Part shown: piece by piece, positions 1 through 11,600 of the stretch
Numbering within the stretch: the stretch's first letter is position 1
Layout: every line of letters begins with the position of its first letter
DNA from: Nematopogon swammerdamellus
Lineage: Eukaryota > Arthropoda > Insecta > Lepidoptera > Adelidae
DNA: 64,000 nucleotides
Reading direction: 5' to 3'
NCBI GenBank assembly: GCA_946902875.1
Contig: OX336349.1
Span: 20,731,891 to 20,795,890 of the forward strand
Made by a program: the position numbers and the translations under genes
The notes under the pieces: model-generated
Told to the model about the DNA's origin: nothing
Database searches by the model: none
The model's input: only the letters and a program-made list of their open reading frames with translations

Positions 1-345
1 CACCTATGGGATGGCTCAGTCAAATACCAGCTGGCGCCTCTGGACTCGATCCAGCGTCGAGCCGTGCGAATAGTAGGTGACTCCCAAATGTCCCGCGATT
101 TAAAACCACTGCAACTCCGTAGGAATACATAACTAAATCAGAGCCTGTTGAAATACAAACAGAGAGAAATATTTTCCCCCAAGTACAGTTTCGGGTCCTT
201 CAACATGGGCACCTGTCAGGCCGGCATGGCATTCGTAGCCTCCGCATGCTACCGAATGTCCATGGGCATCGCTAGACACCTTATGGGTGGTTCGGCGCCA
301 CATGTCGCGCTTACTATAAAAATAATATCAGTAGCTTTGGCCTCG
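1..345 (+). repeat. LINE ORF2 C-terminal relic (5'-cut by window edge)
   Basis: The + strand reads [12 protein letters not shown], then RIVGDS, then PPKYSFGSFNMG and a short non-coding tail. This is the conserved end of reverse-transcriptase ORFs of Jockey/CR1-like LINEs. It is frame-broken, with an internal deletion near 130-165. Related copies lie at 5225-5600, 7858-8090, 14556-14910 and 17810-18330. Confidence 0.7.
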
Positions 346-671
346 CCTTAGTGGCTTACCTGCTTCGAGTGAGTACATTATACAACCTGAAACCGCCCTC
401 GGTCTTCGGCCTTGAACTGATTGGTTTACTTACTTCCCGAATCCGCTTCACCCCAGCCAGATATATTTACTTACATAGACAAAGAAAATCTTGTACTTAC
501 ACAGCTCAGTCTTCGGTCTTGCTCTGACTGACTTTTCATTTTACTTCAAGACTATACATCGTTCAACTATACATAATTTGTATATATATGTAGGTACTCA
601 CTCATGCGCTATTTGCAGAAAACTTTCGTTTCAAATAGTGATCACGACAAATAAACGGACGGATAGTATCA
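346..671. other. Unassigned non-coding stretch
   Basis: No gene, splice-consistent exon or recognised repeat was seen here. The short open frames have no family features. Confidence 0.4.
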
Positions 672-976
672 ATTTTGTACCGTGTGGGGCCGGTACTTAT
701 ATAAAAGAATAGCCCCACTGTATCTCTCCCCGTGTATCTCGTAAAAGGCGACTAAGGGATATGACTTCCTTCTTATATTACTAGGTGGTAGGGTTTAACC
801 CGCCCGTGTTGGTACCACCGCACCGCACTGAATGAAAGGTCGGTAGAAACGGCTATGTATTTAGTGTAGCCGGTACGACCGAAGGGAAGCACTGACGTGG
901 CACCAAGTTCACCCGGTGTTATGGGCTGACATCACGGATGTTGTAGCCTGTAGGTGATGTGTCAGATTCCATAAAA
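672..976 (+). repeat. Chimeric SINE: family-C head on SINE-B body
   Basis: It starts with the GTGTGGGGCCGGTACTT head of repeat C and continues without a break into the SINE-B body (ACTAGGTGGTAGGGTTTAAC ... GTTGGTACCACCG ... ATGTTGTAG) and the A-rich end CCATAAAAAA. The same junction recurs at 16627-17035, 28111-28435 and 45648-45977, so it is a family structure and not a chance junction. Confidence 0.7.
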
Positions 977-1043
977 AAAAATCAATATACGAGTTACATA
1001 CAACATTTAAAGTATGCAAACAGTTTTTAAAAAAGCCTAAAAT

Positions 1044-1971
1044 AAAAAAAAAAGTTATAAAAAACTAAAACCCGACTACGTAAAAGCTAATTATGAAAAT
1101 CGTTTAAATAAAAAAAAATTGTTATAAAAAACTAAAACCCGGCTACGAAAAAGCAAATTATGAAAATAGTTTAACTATAACTAAAAATAACAAAATAATG
1201 TTTTCCATATAATTTATCAGATACAGCAATTCTCTTTTTATATTGATTCTACCTTACCACTAACTCTATAAATTTTGATAAATTTATTATTTTTAACGTT
1301 CTAAATATAGAGCCGTGGTCGGGCGTTCTTCGTTCAACAAGACAAGTGAGACCGTCGTTGTGCATTATAGCCGTTGACGTTCGGTATTTACCTATGTATC
1401 TACTTATAATAATTTTAGATTGGCTCTGACTGATCTTACAAAAAGATGCCAGTATGACACAATGGCGATCAACAAGTTCGTTCAACAAGACAAGTGAGGC
1501 CGTGCGTCGTCGTGCATTATTGGAGCGCGGAACTTAGGACGGCCATCGCCATTGTGTCATACTGGCATCTTTTTGTAAGATCAGTCAGAGCCAATCTAAA
1601 ATTATTATAAGTAGATACATAGGTAAATACCGAACGTCAACGGCTATAATGCACAACGACGGTCTCACTTGTCTTGTTGAACGAAGAACGCCCGACCACG
1701 GCTCTATATTTAGAACGTTAAAAATAATAAATTTATCAAAATTTATAGAGTTAGTGGTAAGGTAGAATCAATATAAAAAGAGAATTGCTGTATCTGATAA
1801 ATTATATGGAAAACATTATTTTGTTATTTTTAGTTATAGTTAAACTATTTTCATAATTTGCTTTTTCGTAGCCGGGTTTTAGTTTTTTATAACAATTTTT
1901 TTTTATTTAAACGATTTTCATAATTAGCTTTTACGTAGTCGGGTTTTAGTTTTTTATAACTTTTTTTTTTT
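1044..1971. repeat. Long near-perfect hairpin (two arms of about 426 bp)
   Basis: The left arm 1044-1469 is matched in reverse complement by 1545-1971, leaving a loop of about 75 nt. I compared the arms by eye over their whole length and saw no clear mismatch. The loop holds a truncated direct copy of an arm segment starting GTTCAACAAGACAAGTGAG (1334 and about 1480). Each arm also has an internal duplication of about 70 bp beginning GTTATAAAAAACTAAAACCC. No coding potential is evident. It could be a young foldback element, a hairpin-RNA locus or an assembly inversion artefact. Confidence 0.85.
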
Positions 1972-2007
1972 CCACCACTACTGCCAGCAGATACATACAT
2001 GCTGTAT

Positions 2008-2157
2008 CCCGACAATCGGCCGTCCAGTTCAGTGTAGCCGACATTAAATGAAGGGAAGCACTGACATGGGACCTAGTTCACCCGGTGTTATGGGCAGACA
2101 TCACGGATGTTGTAGGTGATGTAGCCAGCCAACCGTGTCGGTTTCCATAAAAAAAAA
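2008..2157 (+). repeat. SINE-B 3' fragment
   Basis: Matches the SINE-B 3' half from GTCCAGTTCAGTGTAGCC to the A-rich tail. It lies directly after the hairpin. Confidence 0.65.
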
Positions 2158-2158
2158 C

Positions 2159-2490
2159 GGGATAAGCAGAGTAATCGGTGTTGTGCTGCAAGAGCTACGG
2201 TAAATTACAGCCGGCCACCACTTTTAGCAAAGTATTCTCCTTTTTTTATGTAAACCAACATGGGTGGATGTGCCGAGAGACCCAATGGTGCATTCCACAG
2301 AGTCAAAAACACCACCTCGCGAAACCACGCTCAGTTAGGTGACATGCCAGCAGATTTGCGGACTGTTGCTAGGCTGTCCAGCCTGTTAACACGACGTTTG
2401 AAGACGCTTAGGTTAAAGGATTCGGACAAGATAACTATCAAGCATCAAATAAGACACGAAGACCCACCTGCTGCATGACTCGGTGCAGGC
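2159..2490 (-). repeat. Repeat-C 3' half, interrupted
   Basis: The ends at 2159-2240 and about 2430-2486 are reverse complements of repeat C (AGAGTAATCGGTGTTGTGCTG, then GAAGACCCACCTGCTGCATG). About 180 bp in the middle are not recognised. It ends about 45 bp before the first recognised ACSL exon, so it forms most of the visible upstream intron edge. Confidence 0.5.
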
Positions 2491-2533
2491 TTCAGATATG
2501 TTCCAGAAATCTCATGTGTGTGTTTGTCGACAG

Positions 2534-2657
2534 GGTCCCGACATGGTACGCGTCTCCAAGTTCCACAAGGAGGCGAAGAATGGACAGTTCCTGCGATACC
2601 TCGACGAGAACACACTCACCTTGTACGACGCCTTCCGCCGGGGAGTCAAGGAGTCCA
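2534..2657 (+). CDS. Acsl: ACSL exon 1 of those visible
   Basis: Follows acceptor CGACAG and ends at donor GTGAGT. Codes residues 1-41 of the visible protein (starting [10 protein letters not shown], ending RRGVKES) plus one base of the next codon. It covers the stretch after the N-terminal anchor where ACSLs have the [13 protein letters not shown] motif. It begins in phase 0, so an upstream exon must end in phase 0. I found no convincing upstream exon in 1-2533. Confidence 0.85.
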
Positions 2658-5600
2658 GTGAGTGTTGTCTCTTCGGTTGCTGTTTCTTATTCTTTGGCGT
2701 TACTTTTATAATACTTCCCCTTTTTTGGTTTCCGCACCCTGTAAGGAAGCCTACACCGTCTGTTTGTCTGTCTGTCTGTCCGTCTCTCTGTCCGAGGGCT
2801 GTATCGAACCGTAATAGCTAGCCGGTTGAAATTTTCACAGAATATGTATTATTAGGTCGGATATGCCAACAAACAATAAAAATGGTAAATGTAAAAAATT
2901 AAGGGAGGTCCCCATAAAAGAGAGGCGTTTAAAAAAAAATTGTGGTCGGGTCGGGAATCCCGGCGTGCAAATCCGACTCGCACTTGGCCGGTTTTTAGAA
3001 TTGTTTATTTATTTTTTTTGTAAAAAAACCTTCTTTCGTATTTTTTTCTAATTCTAAAACAGACATATTGACAGACGGCGGCGTAGGCTTAGTAATAGGC
3101 TTCAATATGTATGCGGAACCCTAAAAAAAACTACTTTTTTCTTGTTCTTAAAACTGTTTTTGGTTCTTTTGTTATATATAAGGTCTTTCAATAGTAGGTA
3201 ACGATACGCTAAGGGATGTATGTGTATCAGATACTGATCACGTTCCCATACCAATTTTTTTTTACAATATAAAACCTACTTATTAAGGTGAAATACGCGC
3301 ACTTCACGTATTAAAGAGGAGTGAGTAGGCGTTTTATATCGTAAAAAAAATTGCTATGGGAACGTGATCAGTATCTGATACACATACATCCCTTAGCGTA
3401 AAGTTACCTACTAATGAAAGACCTTATGTATAACCAAAGCATCGGCCGAAGGCTTTTTTTTAATTAGCTGCCTCTAAATGTAGGTAAAGTCAGCGCGTAC
3501 ATTCGTGGTCTCCGGCATGCAGGAAAGCGAGAATGGAATGATAGTGTTGTGAATCAATCTCTGAAAGTAACGACATTTACGAAACCTCTTTTTTATTTAT
3601 GACATTAAACTATTTATCTAATAAGGTTTTATTGCGTGGTTGAAGTACGAAGACAAAACAGGGATAATCGTTTAAAGATCTATCGGCCTCCGCCCGCAGA
3701 GGCCACGAACGTGCGCGCTAACAGTAGGTACATGATAAGCAGAGCTGATGTGAACGTTTGATTGTGCAGACAACGGCCCCTGCCTGGGGTGGCGCGAGGG
3801 TCCCAACAAGCCTTACCTCTGGCAGAACTACAACGAGACCCTGCTGAGGGCGAAGAACTTCGGCTCCGGCCTCGTGTGCCAGGGCCTAGCGCCGGGACCT
3901 CATACGTTTGTAGGTGAGTACCCCGATACATTACGGTTTTACTAAATTGTTAGTATTGTTTATTGATCATGGTAGGTCCCGTCGCTTTTTTTTTTTATCG
4001 AAACTGACACGGTTTGCTACATCACCTACAACGTCCGTGATGTCAGCCCTAGAACTAAGTGCCATGTCAGTGCTTCCCCCTTTGATCGTGCCGGCTACAC
4101 TGAACTGGTCGGAAAACACAAACTATTTACATAGCCGCGTTTCGACCGACGTTTCATTCAGTGCGGTGGTACCAACCCGGGCGGGATAAACCCTACCACC
4201 AAGTAAGATTAGGAGGGAAGGGACCTACAGTTTTACGAGGAATCCGAACCTCGGTCAGCCTCCAACGGTTAGCGGTCACCCATCCAAGTACTGACCGCAC
4301 CCAGCGTTGCATAACATTCAATAGCGACAGTTGACTGTCTGCACCACTGAGCTATCGAGGCTGACATTTTTACCTTCGACATTTCGACCTTCTTACCTTA
4401 CTAGGTGGTAGGGCTTATCCCACCCGGGTTGGTACCACCGCACTGAATGAAACATCGGTCGAAACGGCCATGTTAATAGTTCGTGTTTTCCGTCCAGTTC
4501 AGTGTAGCCGAAATGAAATGGAGGGAAGCACTGACATGGCACCTAGTTCACCCGGTGTTATGGGCTGACATCACGGATGTTGTAGGTGATGTAGCCAACC
4601 GTGTCAGTTTCCATAAAAAAAACATTCATATCGCAGTAAGACTGCACTCGAACTTGCCACAATTAGTTCTACACCCACGAAGAAGAACCGGCAAGGAACT
4701 TCGCAGGGAATTTTTTTTTCATACCTATTATTACAAAGTCTTTTAGTGACTAGTCTGTTCGACCAGCGGGAGGGCGTCCCACGCTTACGATTGCTTGTAC
4801 ACGGCCTCAATTCCCAGCACCCGTCTACCGCAGCGGTTGTCGGGTCTGCGACAGATGTACCCAGCCCGCTGCCGCTTCGGCTTGCTAATTTTCTTAGCGT
4901 TTATCGTGTTGAATTGCAGGAATATACGCGCAGAACTGCCCTGAATGGATCCTCACGGAGCAGGCTGCCTACTGCTACGCAATGGTGATAGTTCCGCTGT
5001 ACGACACACTCGGAGCGACCGCCTGTGCCTTTATTATTAACCAGAGTGAGTGACTGAGCCCGCTTTCTCTTCTATTAAAATTTATTTATATTTTATTTAT
5101 TTTTAGGGCTTTCAACAATAATTTGTTAATATCAGCCCCATAGTACTCATCACAGAAAACCTATTAATAGCAACTTATTCAATGATTAATAGCAATTAAT
5201 AGTAACTTCCATTATCTTTGGTACTCATCTTCTCCATCCCTTAGGGCCCAGAGTCCCTTGCGTTGGAGGGTTGCGAATGCCATGCCGGCCTGACAGGTGC
5301 CCATTCACGCCTCTCTTGAAGGATACGAGACTATACTTGGGGGGAAATATGTGGGCAGGGAGAGCGTTCCAGAGTTTACCAGTTCTGTGGAGGAAAGATC
5401 TGCAGAATGGATTGGTACGCATCCGTGGTAAGGCCAGCGTATAGGGATGCTATCCCTGCCCAGTGCGCGTTGTGCGGAGGTGGAAAGGGGACGGCGGGAT
5501 CGTGTCAAACAGTTCCTCCAAGTACTCCCCAAGGAATAGGCGATAGAACACACTTAGGGCGCCGACATCCCTACGGAGTGCATATATTACAAATATATAC

Positions 5601-8600
5601 ACGGATTTTTTTATGTAATCCGGTATGAGTGGGTGAGGTCAGAGGGGCATGGAGTGCACATGCTCCGACCAGCCAATATCACCTCCGAGAAGATAGGTGC
5701 CATACCGGAGACTTCCCTTTGTATTGCTGGCTATACTGGAAAGTCATTTGCTACTACCTACTTACATTTGCATGCATTAAATTCTGCACACCACACGCGG
5801 AGATCCGTTTTCTCTGCCTACCCCAATGGTAAATGGGGCTGGACTGGAACCTAAAGTAATTCAAGAATATCGAAGAATATAAGCGGCGGGTGGCCGAGTG
5901 GTTTTGGCATCGGCTTCTCATGCGAGAGGTCCGCGGTTCGAATCGGCGTGTACCAATGAGTTTTTTCTGACGAAAAAAATTACGTGCATACCTACACCTG
6001 CTGTTTCACCGTTCGGAACCGGTGTAAAACTGTAGGTCCCTTCCCTTGCCCCTTACTAGGTGGTAGGCTCAAATTGTAGCCGACTGGATTGGTACCACCG
6101 TACTGGATGTAAGATGGCCGCACAGCCGCCTCGGTTGTGTTCTCCTCTAGTCCAGTATAGCCAGCAATCCAGGGAAGTCTCCGTTATGGCACCTACCTTC
6201 TCGGAGATATTGGCTGGTCGGAGCATGCGCTTTGGCCCCTCCGAGTCACCCATACCGGATTAAATAAAAAAAAAGGTGGGTCTTCGTGCCTTAATTGCTG
6301 CTTGATCCGATTGAGTCTTGTTCGAATACTTTGCGAAACGTGGTGGCCGGTGTTGTGCTGTAATTGACCAGAGTTCTTGCAGCACGGGATTGTCGGGATT
6401 CAGCGTGTGTGATATGTATGTATGTATGGAAACAACAAACGGTTACAGCGGACATCTCGATCGTGGTGTGCGAGGACGACGCGAAAGCGAACCTGCTCCT
6501 GGATCAGTCTCCGCGCTGTCTGCGCAAGCTGATCACGATCCGCGAGGTCTCGCCCTCCTCCTACCAGCGCGCCAAGAGCAGAGGCGTCGACATCATCCGC
6601 TTCGCTGAGGTCGAGGTTCAGGGCGCGCACAAGAACCATCCCTGTGTGGTGAGTGTTTTTAAGGTTCCGTAATCGTCGTACGGGACCCTATTGCCTATGC
6701 CGTCTGTCTGGAGGACGACGCGAAAGCGAACCTGCTCCTGGATCAGTCTCCGCGCTGTCTGCGCAAGCTGATCACCATCCGCGATGTCTCGCCCTCGACC
6801 TACCAGCGCGCCAAGAGCAGAGGTGTCGACATCATCCGCTTCGCTGAGGTCGAGGTTCAGGGCGCGCACAAGAACCATCCCTGTGTGGTGAGTGGTTTTA
6901 AGGTTCCGTATTCGTCGTACGGGATCCTATTACTAAGCCTCCGCCGTCTGTGCGTGAGCTGTATCTCTTGAACCGTAATAGGGGGTCGCCCTCCTTACCA
7001 GCGCGCCAAGAGCAGAGGCGTCGACATCATCCGCTTCGCTGAGGTCGAGGTTCAGGGCGCGCACAAGAACCATCCCTGTGTGGTGAGTGGTTTTTTTTAT
7101 GGATAGCGCGACCTGTGGCATCGTTTCACCTACGAGTATAGGTGTCTTAACGACGCCCATGGATATACTGTGACGTACGGGGATTGCAAATGCCATACCG
7201 GCCAGACAGGAGCCTTTTCACGCCCCTTTTGAAAAACTCCAGGCTGTACTTTGGGAGGAAATATATATTTTTTTATTTGTTTTATGGAAACTGACTCGGT
7301 TGGCTACATCACCTAAACATCCGTGATGTAAGCCCATAACACCGGGTGAACTAGGTGCCATGTCAGTGCTTCCCTTCGGTCGTGCCGGCTACACTGAACT
7401 GGACGGAAAACACAAACTATTTACATAGCCGTTTCGACCGACGAAGTTTCGTTCAGTGCGGTGGTACCAACCCGGGCGGGTTAAACCCTTCCACCTAGTA
7501 AGGTAAGAAGGGAAGGGACCTACAGTTTAACGTGGAATCCGAACCACGGCCAGCGTCCAAATATGGTACGATTGACCTCCGTATTTACTTTATAGGATTC
7601 CGTATTCATACGGAAGCCTATTCCTATTTCCCTTGCCCCTTACTAGGTGGTAGGCTCAAATTGTAGCAGACTGGATTGAACTACCGTACTGGATGTAAGA
7701 TGGCCGCATAGCACGGCTGTATTCTCCTCTAGTCCAGTTATCCAGCAATCCAGGGAAGTCTCCGGTATGGCACCTACCTTCTCGGAGGTGATATTGGCTG
7801 GTCGGAGTATGCGCTTTGGCCCCTCGGACTCAGCCATCAATACCGGATTACATATTTTTTTGACAGCGCGACATATGGCGCAGAACCACCCATAAGGTGT
7901 CTAGCGACGCCCATGGACATTTGGTCGTATGCGGGGATTGCGAATGCCATGCCGGCCTGACAGCTGCCCATTCACGCCCCTCTTGAAGGACCCGAGACTG
8001 TGCTTGGGGGAAATACATGGGCAGGGAGAGCGTTCCAGTGTTTACCGGTTCTGTAGAGGAAAGATCTGCAGAATCGATTGGTACCCATCCGATAAAGGAA
8101 GTCTCCGGTATGGCACCTACTTTCTCGGTGGAGATATTGGCTGGCCGGAGCATGCGCTTTGGCCCCTCCGACTCAGCCATCAATACCGGCTTACATAAAA
8201 AAAATGTATGTTTCCTCCGCCAGCCGCCGACGCCCGCCGACCTCTGCACGATATGCTACACGTCCGGTACGACGGGCATGCCGAAGGGTGTGATGCTGAC
8301 GCACGAGAACGTGGTGGCGTCCATGTGCAGCGTGATCCTGCAGCTTGGGGAACACAGGCCGACCAGGAACGATGTCATGATCTCCTTCCTGCCGCTGGCG
8401 CACATGCTGGAGCGCTGCTGCGAGGTTGGTCCTACGTTGTTTTTATAAAGATTGTCTGAGGGGCCGGTGGTGAAGTAGCTGACCAGCCATGTGAGAATAG
8501 GCCTCTGAGATACCAATATAATTGAATTAGGTTATTTTTTTTTTGTGGGTAGCGCGACATGTGTCATCGTTTCACCTACAAGTAGATGACTAACGATGTC

Positions 8601-11600
8601 CATGGACATTCTGTGATGCACGGGGATTGCGAATGCCATGCCGATCTGACAGGACCCTTTTCACGCCCCTTTTGAAAAACCCCAGGCTGTACTTGTCGTC
8701 CGGTCCGCGTGTACCAATGAGTTTTTTTACGAAAAATTTACGTGCATTCCTGCATCTGCTGCTTCACCGTTCGGAAACGGTGTAAAACTGTAGGTCCCTT
8801 CCCTTGCCACTTACTAGGTGGTAGGCTCAAATTATAGCCGACTGGGTTGGTACCACCGTACTGGATGTAAGATGGCCGCATAGCAACCTCGGTTGTGTTC
8901 TCCTCTAGTCCAGTATAGCCAGCAATCCAGGGAAGTCTCCGGTATGGCACCTACCTTCTCGGAGGTGAAATTGGCTGGTCAATTTCACTGGACCCTCCGA
9001 CTCAACTAGCCATACCGGATTACATAAAAGAAAGTCTCGTCGCATTTTATACCTTTTTATTACGTGTCCTTATTTGCAGATGTTTTTCTCCACCGACCAC
9101 TTACTCGTATATCTTTAGTAAACACTGTCTTATTCTCCAAGTTTGTGCTTAGAAATAATCACACGATATCTACTTCTTCCAGAATGCTCTATACATGACT
9201 GGTGGAGCTGTTGGGTTCTACAGCGGCGACATCAGAACACTGGCCGACGATCTGAACGCCCTGAAGCCAACCATGATGCCTGCGGTGCCGCGACTTCTCA
9301 ACAGACTCTATGATAAAGCGCAGGCGGAGATTTCCAACTCGGCACTCAAGAAACTACTCTTCAGTATGGCGCTGTCTGCTAAGGAGTCGGAAATTAAGAA
9401 GTATGACACATGTTCAACTTTAATAATCCTTTCTCTTGAATTGTTTGGCTAATTGGTACTGTGCGGGGCCGGTACTTAATAGGAATAGCCCCACTGAATT
9501 TCTCCCCGTGCATGTCGTAAAGGGCGACTAAGGGATAAGGACAAGATGCCATGCATAAGGGCGACAGGCTAGCCACCTCTCACCTTGGCGCAGTATTTCC
9601 ACCTAGTCATGCAGCAGGTGGGCCTTCATGCCTTACTTGCTGCCTGATATAGGTTATCTCAGGTCAGGACAGTGGCACGTGGACGTGGAGACCCTTTGCC
9701 TGTTTTTTGAGAAACAGACGTTACGAAAGATTGCCATAGCTGTGCTCTCCTCAAGTCCAGTATAGCCACCAATCCAAAGAGAAGACTCCAGTATGGCACG
9801 TTCTCGGGTATGATATTGACTGGTGGCATGTGCTCGGGGTGGGTATAGATACTGGCAGGTGGCGGAGGGTGGAGGGGAGGAGGGGGGGGGGGGGAGAGAG
9901 CTTGGTGTATCGATTTATTAAGCCCCCCCCCTGAGGAGGGGAGCCGGGGGGGGGGGGGGGGGGGGGTTCATGTTTTTCGTTATTTGCCTTCCCCAACACA
10001 AGTCGATAGCTTGAAAAAAATATTAAAACGTATAAAAAAACTCATTAGCTAATTACGATTGCCACTTCTCCGGCTTATAGGCTTATAAAACACTCTAGGG
10101 AATTACTAACAGGTTTAGTTTTTCCGAAAAGTAGCTATGTCTGATGATCAGTGATCAGTAACCTGTTCAAATTTTCAAAAAAAAATTCTCGAAAAGTATT
10201 GATCTCCTCGGGCTAATTCTTTCACTAATATTCTTCTAACATCCTAAACTACAGAATATAACTCCAGCAATTAGCTATCAAACCTGCCTTTAACTAAACC
10301 TCACCCATCATGTGCTCTGGTCCCTTTGACTCAGCCACTCATACCCGACATCCTTCAGTCTTTCCAAAGTTTTCGATGCAGATATTATTATCTTAACGGC
10401 GTGTTTTGGTATGCGCAGAGGCATCATCCGCAGCGACTCGATATGGGACAAGCTGGTGTTCCGCAAGGTGCGCGATGGCATGGGCGGTCGCCTGCGCATC
10501 ATCGTCGTCGGATCCGCCCCGCTTGCTGGAAACGTCCTGACTTTCGCGCGCTGCGCCCTCGGCTGCTTGGTGAGTCTGTTATGTGGTATGCTCAGAGGCA
10601 TCATCCGCAGCGACTCGATATTGGACAAGCTGGTGTTCCGCAAGGTGCGCGATGGCATGGGCGGTCGGCTGCGCATCATCGTCGTCGGGTCCGCCCCGCT
10701 TGCTGGAAACGTCCTGACTTTCGCGCGCTGCGCCCTCGGCTGCTTGGTGAGTCTGTTATGTGGTATGCTCAGAGGCATCATCCGCAGCGACTCGATATTG
10801 GACAAGCTGGTGTTCCGCAAGGTGCGCGATGGCATGGGCGGTCGCCTGCGCATCATCGTCGTCGGGTCCGCCCCGCTTGCTGGAAACGTCCTGACTTTCG
10901 CGCGCTGCGCCCTCGGCTGCTTGGTGAGTCTGTTATGTGGTATGCTCAGAGGCATCATCCGCAGCGACTCGATATGGGACAAGCTGGTGTTCCGCAAGGT
11001 GCGCGATGGCATGGGCGGTCGGCTGCGCATCATCGTCGTCGGATCCGCCCCGCTTGCTGGAAACGTCCTGACTTTCGCGCGCTGCGCCCTCGGCTGCTTG
11101 GTGAGTCTGTTATGTGGTATGCTCAGAGGCATCATCCGCAGCGACTCGATATGGGACAAGCTGGTGTTCCGCAAGGTGCGCGATGGCATGGGCGGTCGGC
11201 TGCGCATCATCGTCGTCGGATCCGCCCCGCTTGCTGGAAACGTCCTGACTTTCGCGCGCTGCGCCCTCGGCTGCTTGGTGAGCCTGTTTGCTTTTCCTTT
11301 AGCGTCGCGCTGTCTTTGACTGGTGCGACTCCAGTGGCAGTGAAGGCTTCACCCCCGGCTCTCGGCTTCGGTCGGAGGTTCCTTCGGGACGGGTGTTGGC
11401 TCGGATCGGCTGTGGAAAGGCTTCAGCCTGTGTTTCCCATGGGATTATTTCGGAAGAACGGTACAGCTATGGGGCCCCGATCTGGCATACATGATCACTG
11501 TACTCGCAAGAGTGCAGGGATAGACGTCTGGATTTTAAAGCCGGAAGGCTGGTTTTTTTTTTTTATGGATCCTGACACGGTTGGCTACATCACCTACAAC

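Larger units (their letters stand above)
10419..11277 (+). repeat. 5 x 177-bp tandem array carrying ACSL exon 7
   Basis: Five units begin at 10419, 10596, 10773, 10950 and 11127. Each is a 151-nt exon; 26 nt (GTGAGT ... TGCTCAG) separate neighbours. I saw only three variable positions per unit. 177 is a multiple of three and the spacers have no stop, so the array is open from end to end in the gene's frame. The spacer would read VSLLCGMLR. Confidence 0.95.

Noticed and set aside
2260..2478. Upstream ACSL exon candidate (72-codon frame)
   Set aside because: Its sequence is repeat C in reverse at both ends, and it shows no ACSL N-terminal or membrane-anchor pattern.
5881..5955. Possible tRNA gene (A and B boxes present)
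   Set aside because: No matching acceptor stem and it continues into the SINE-A body; same for the other copies.
6712..6887. Alternative in-frame exon 4
   Set aside because: The only upstream AG gives the wrong phase with exon 3, and the first codons are missing.
10308..11210. 300-codon minus-strand open frame over the exon array
   Set aside because: It is the antisense shadow of the 177-bp (3 x 59) repeat: any stop-free strand stays open through all copies. No family features; the + strand codes ACSL.
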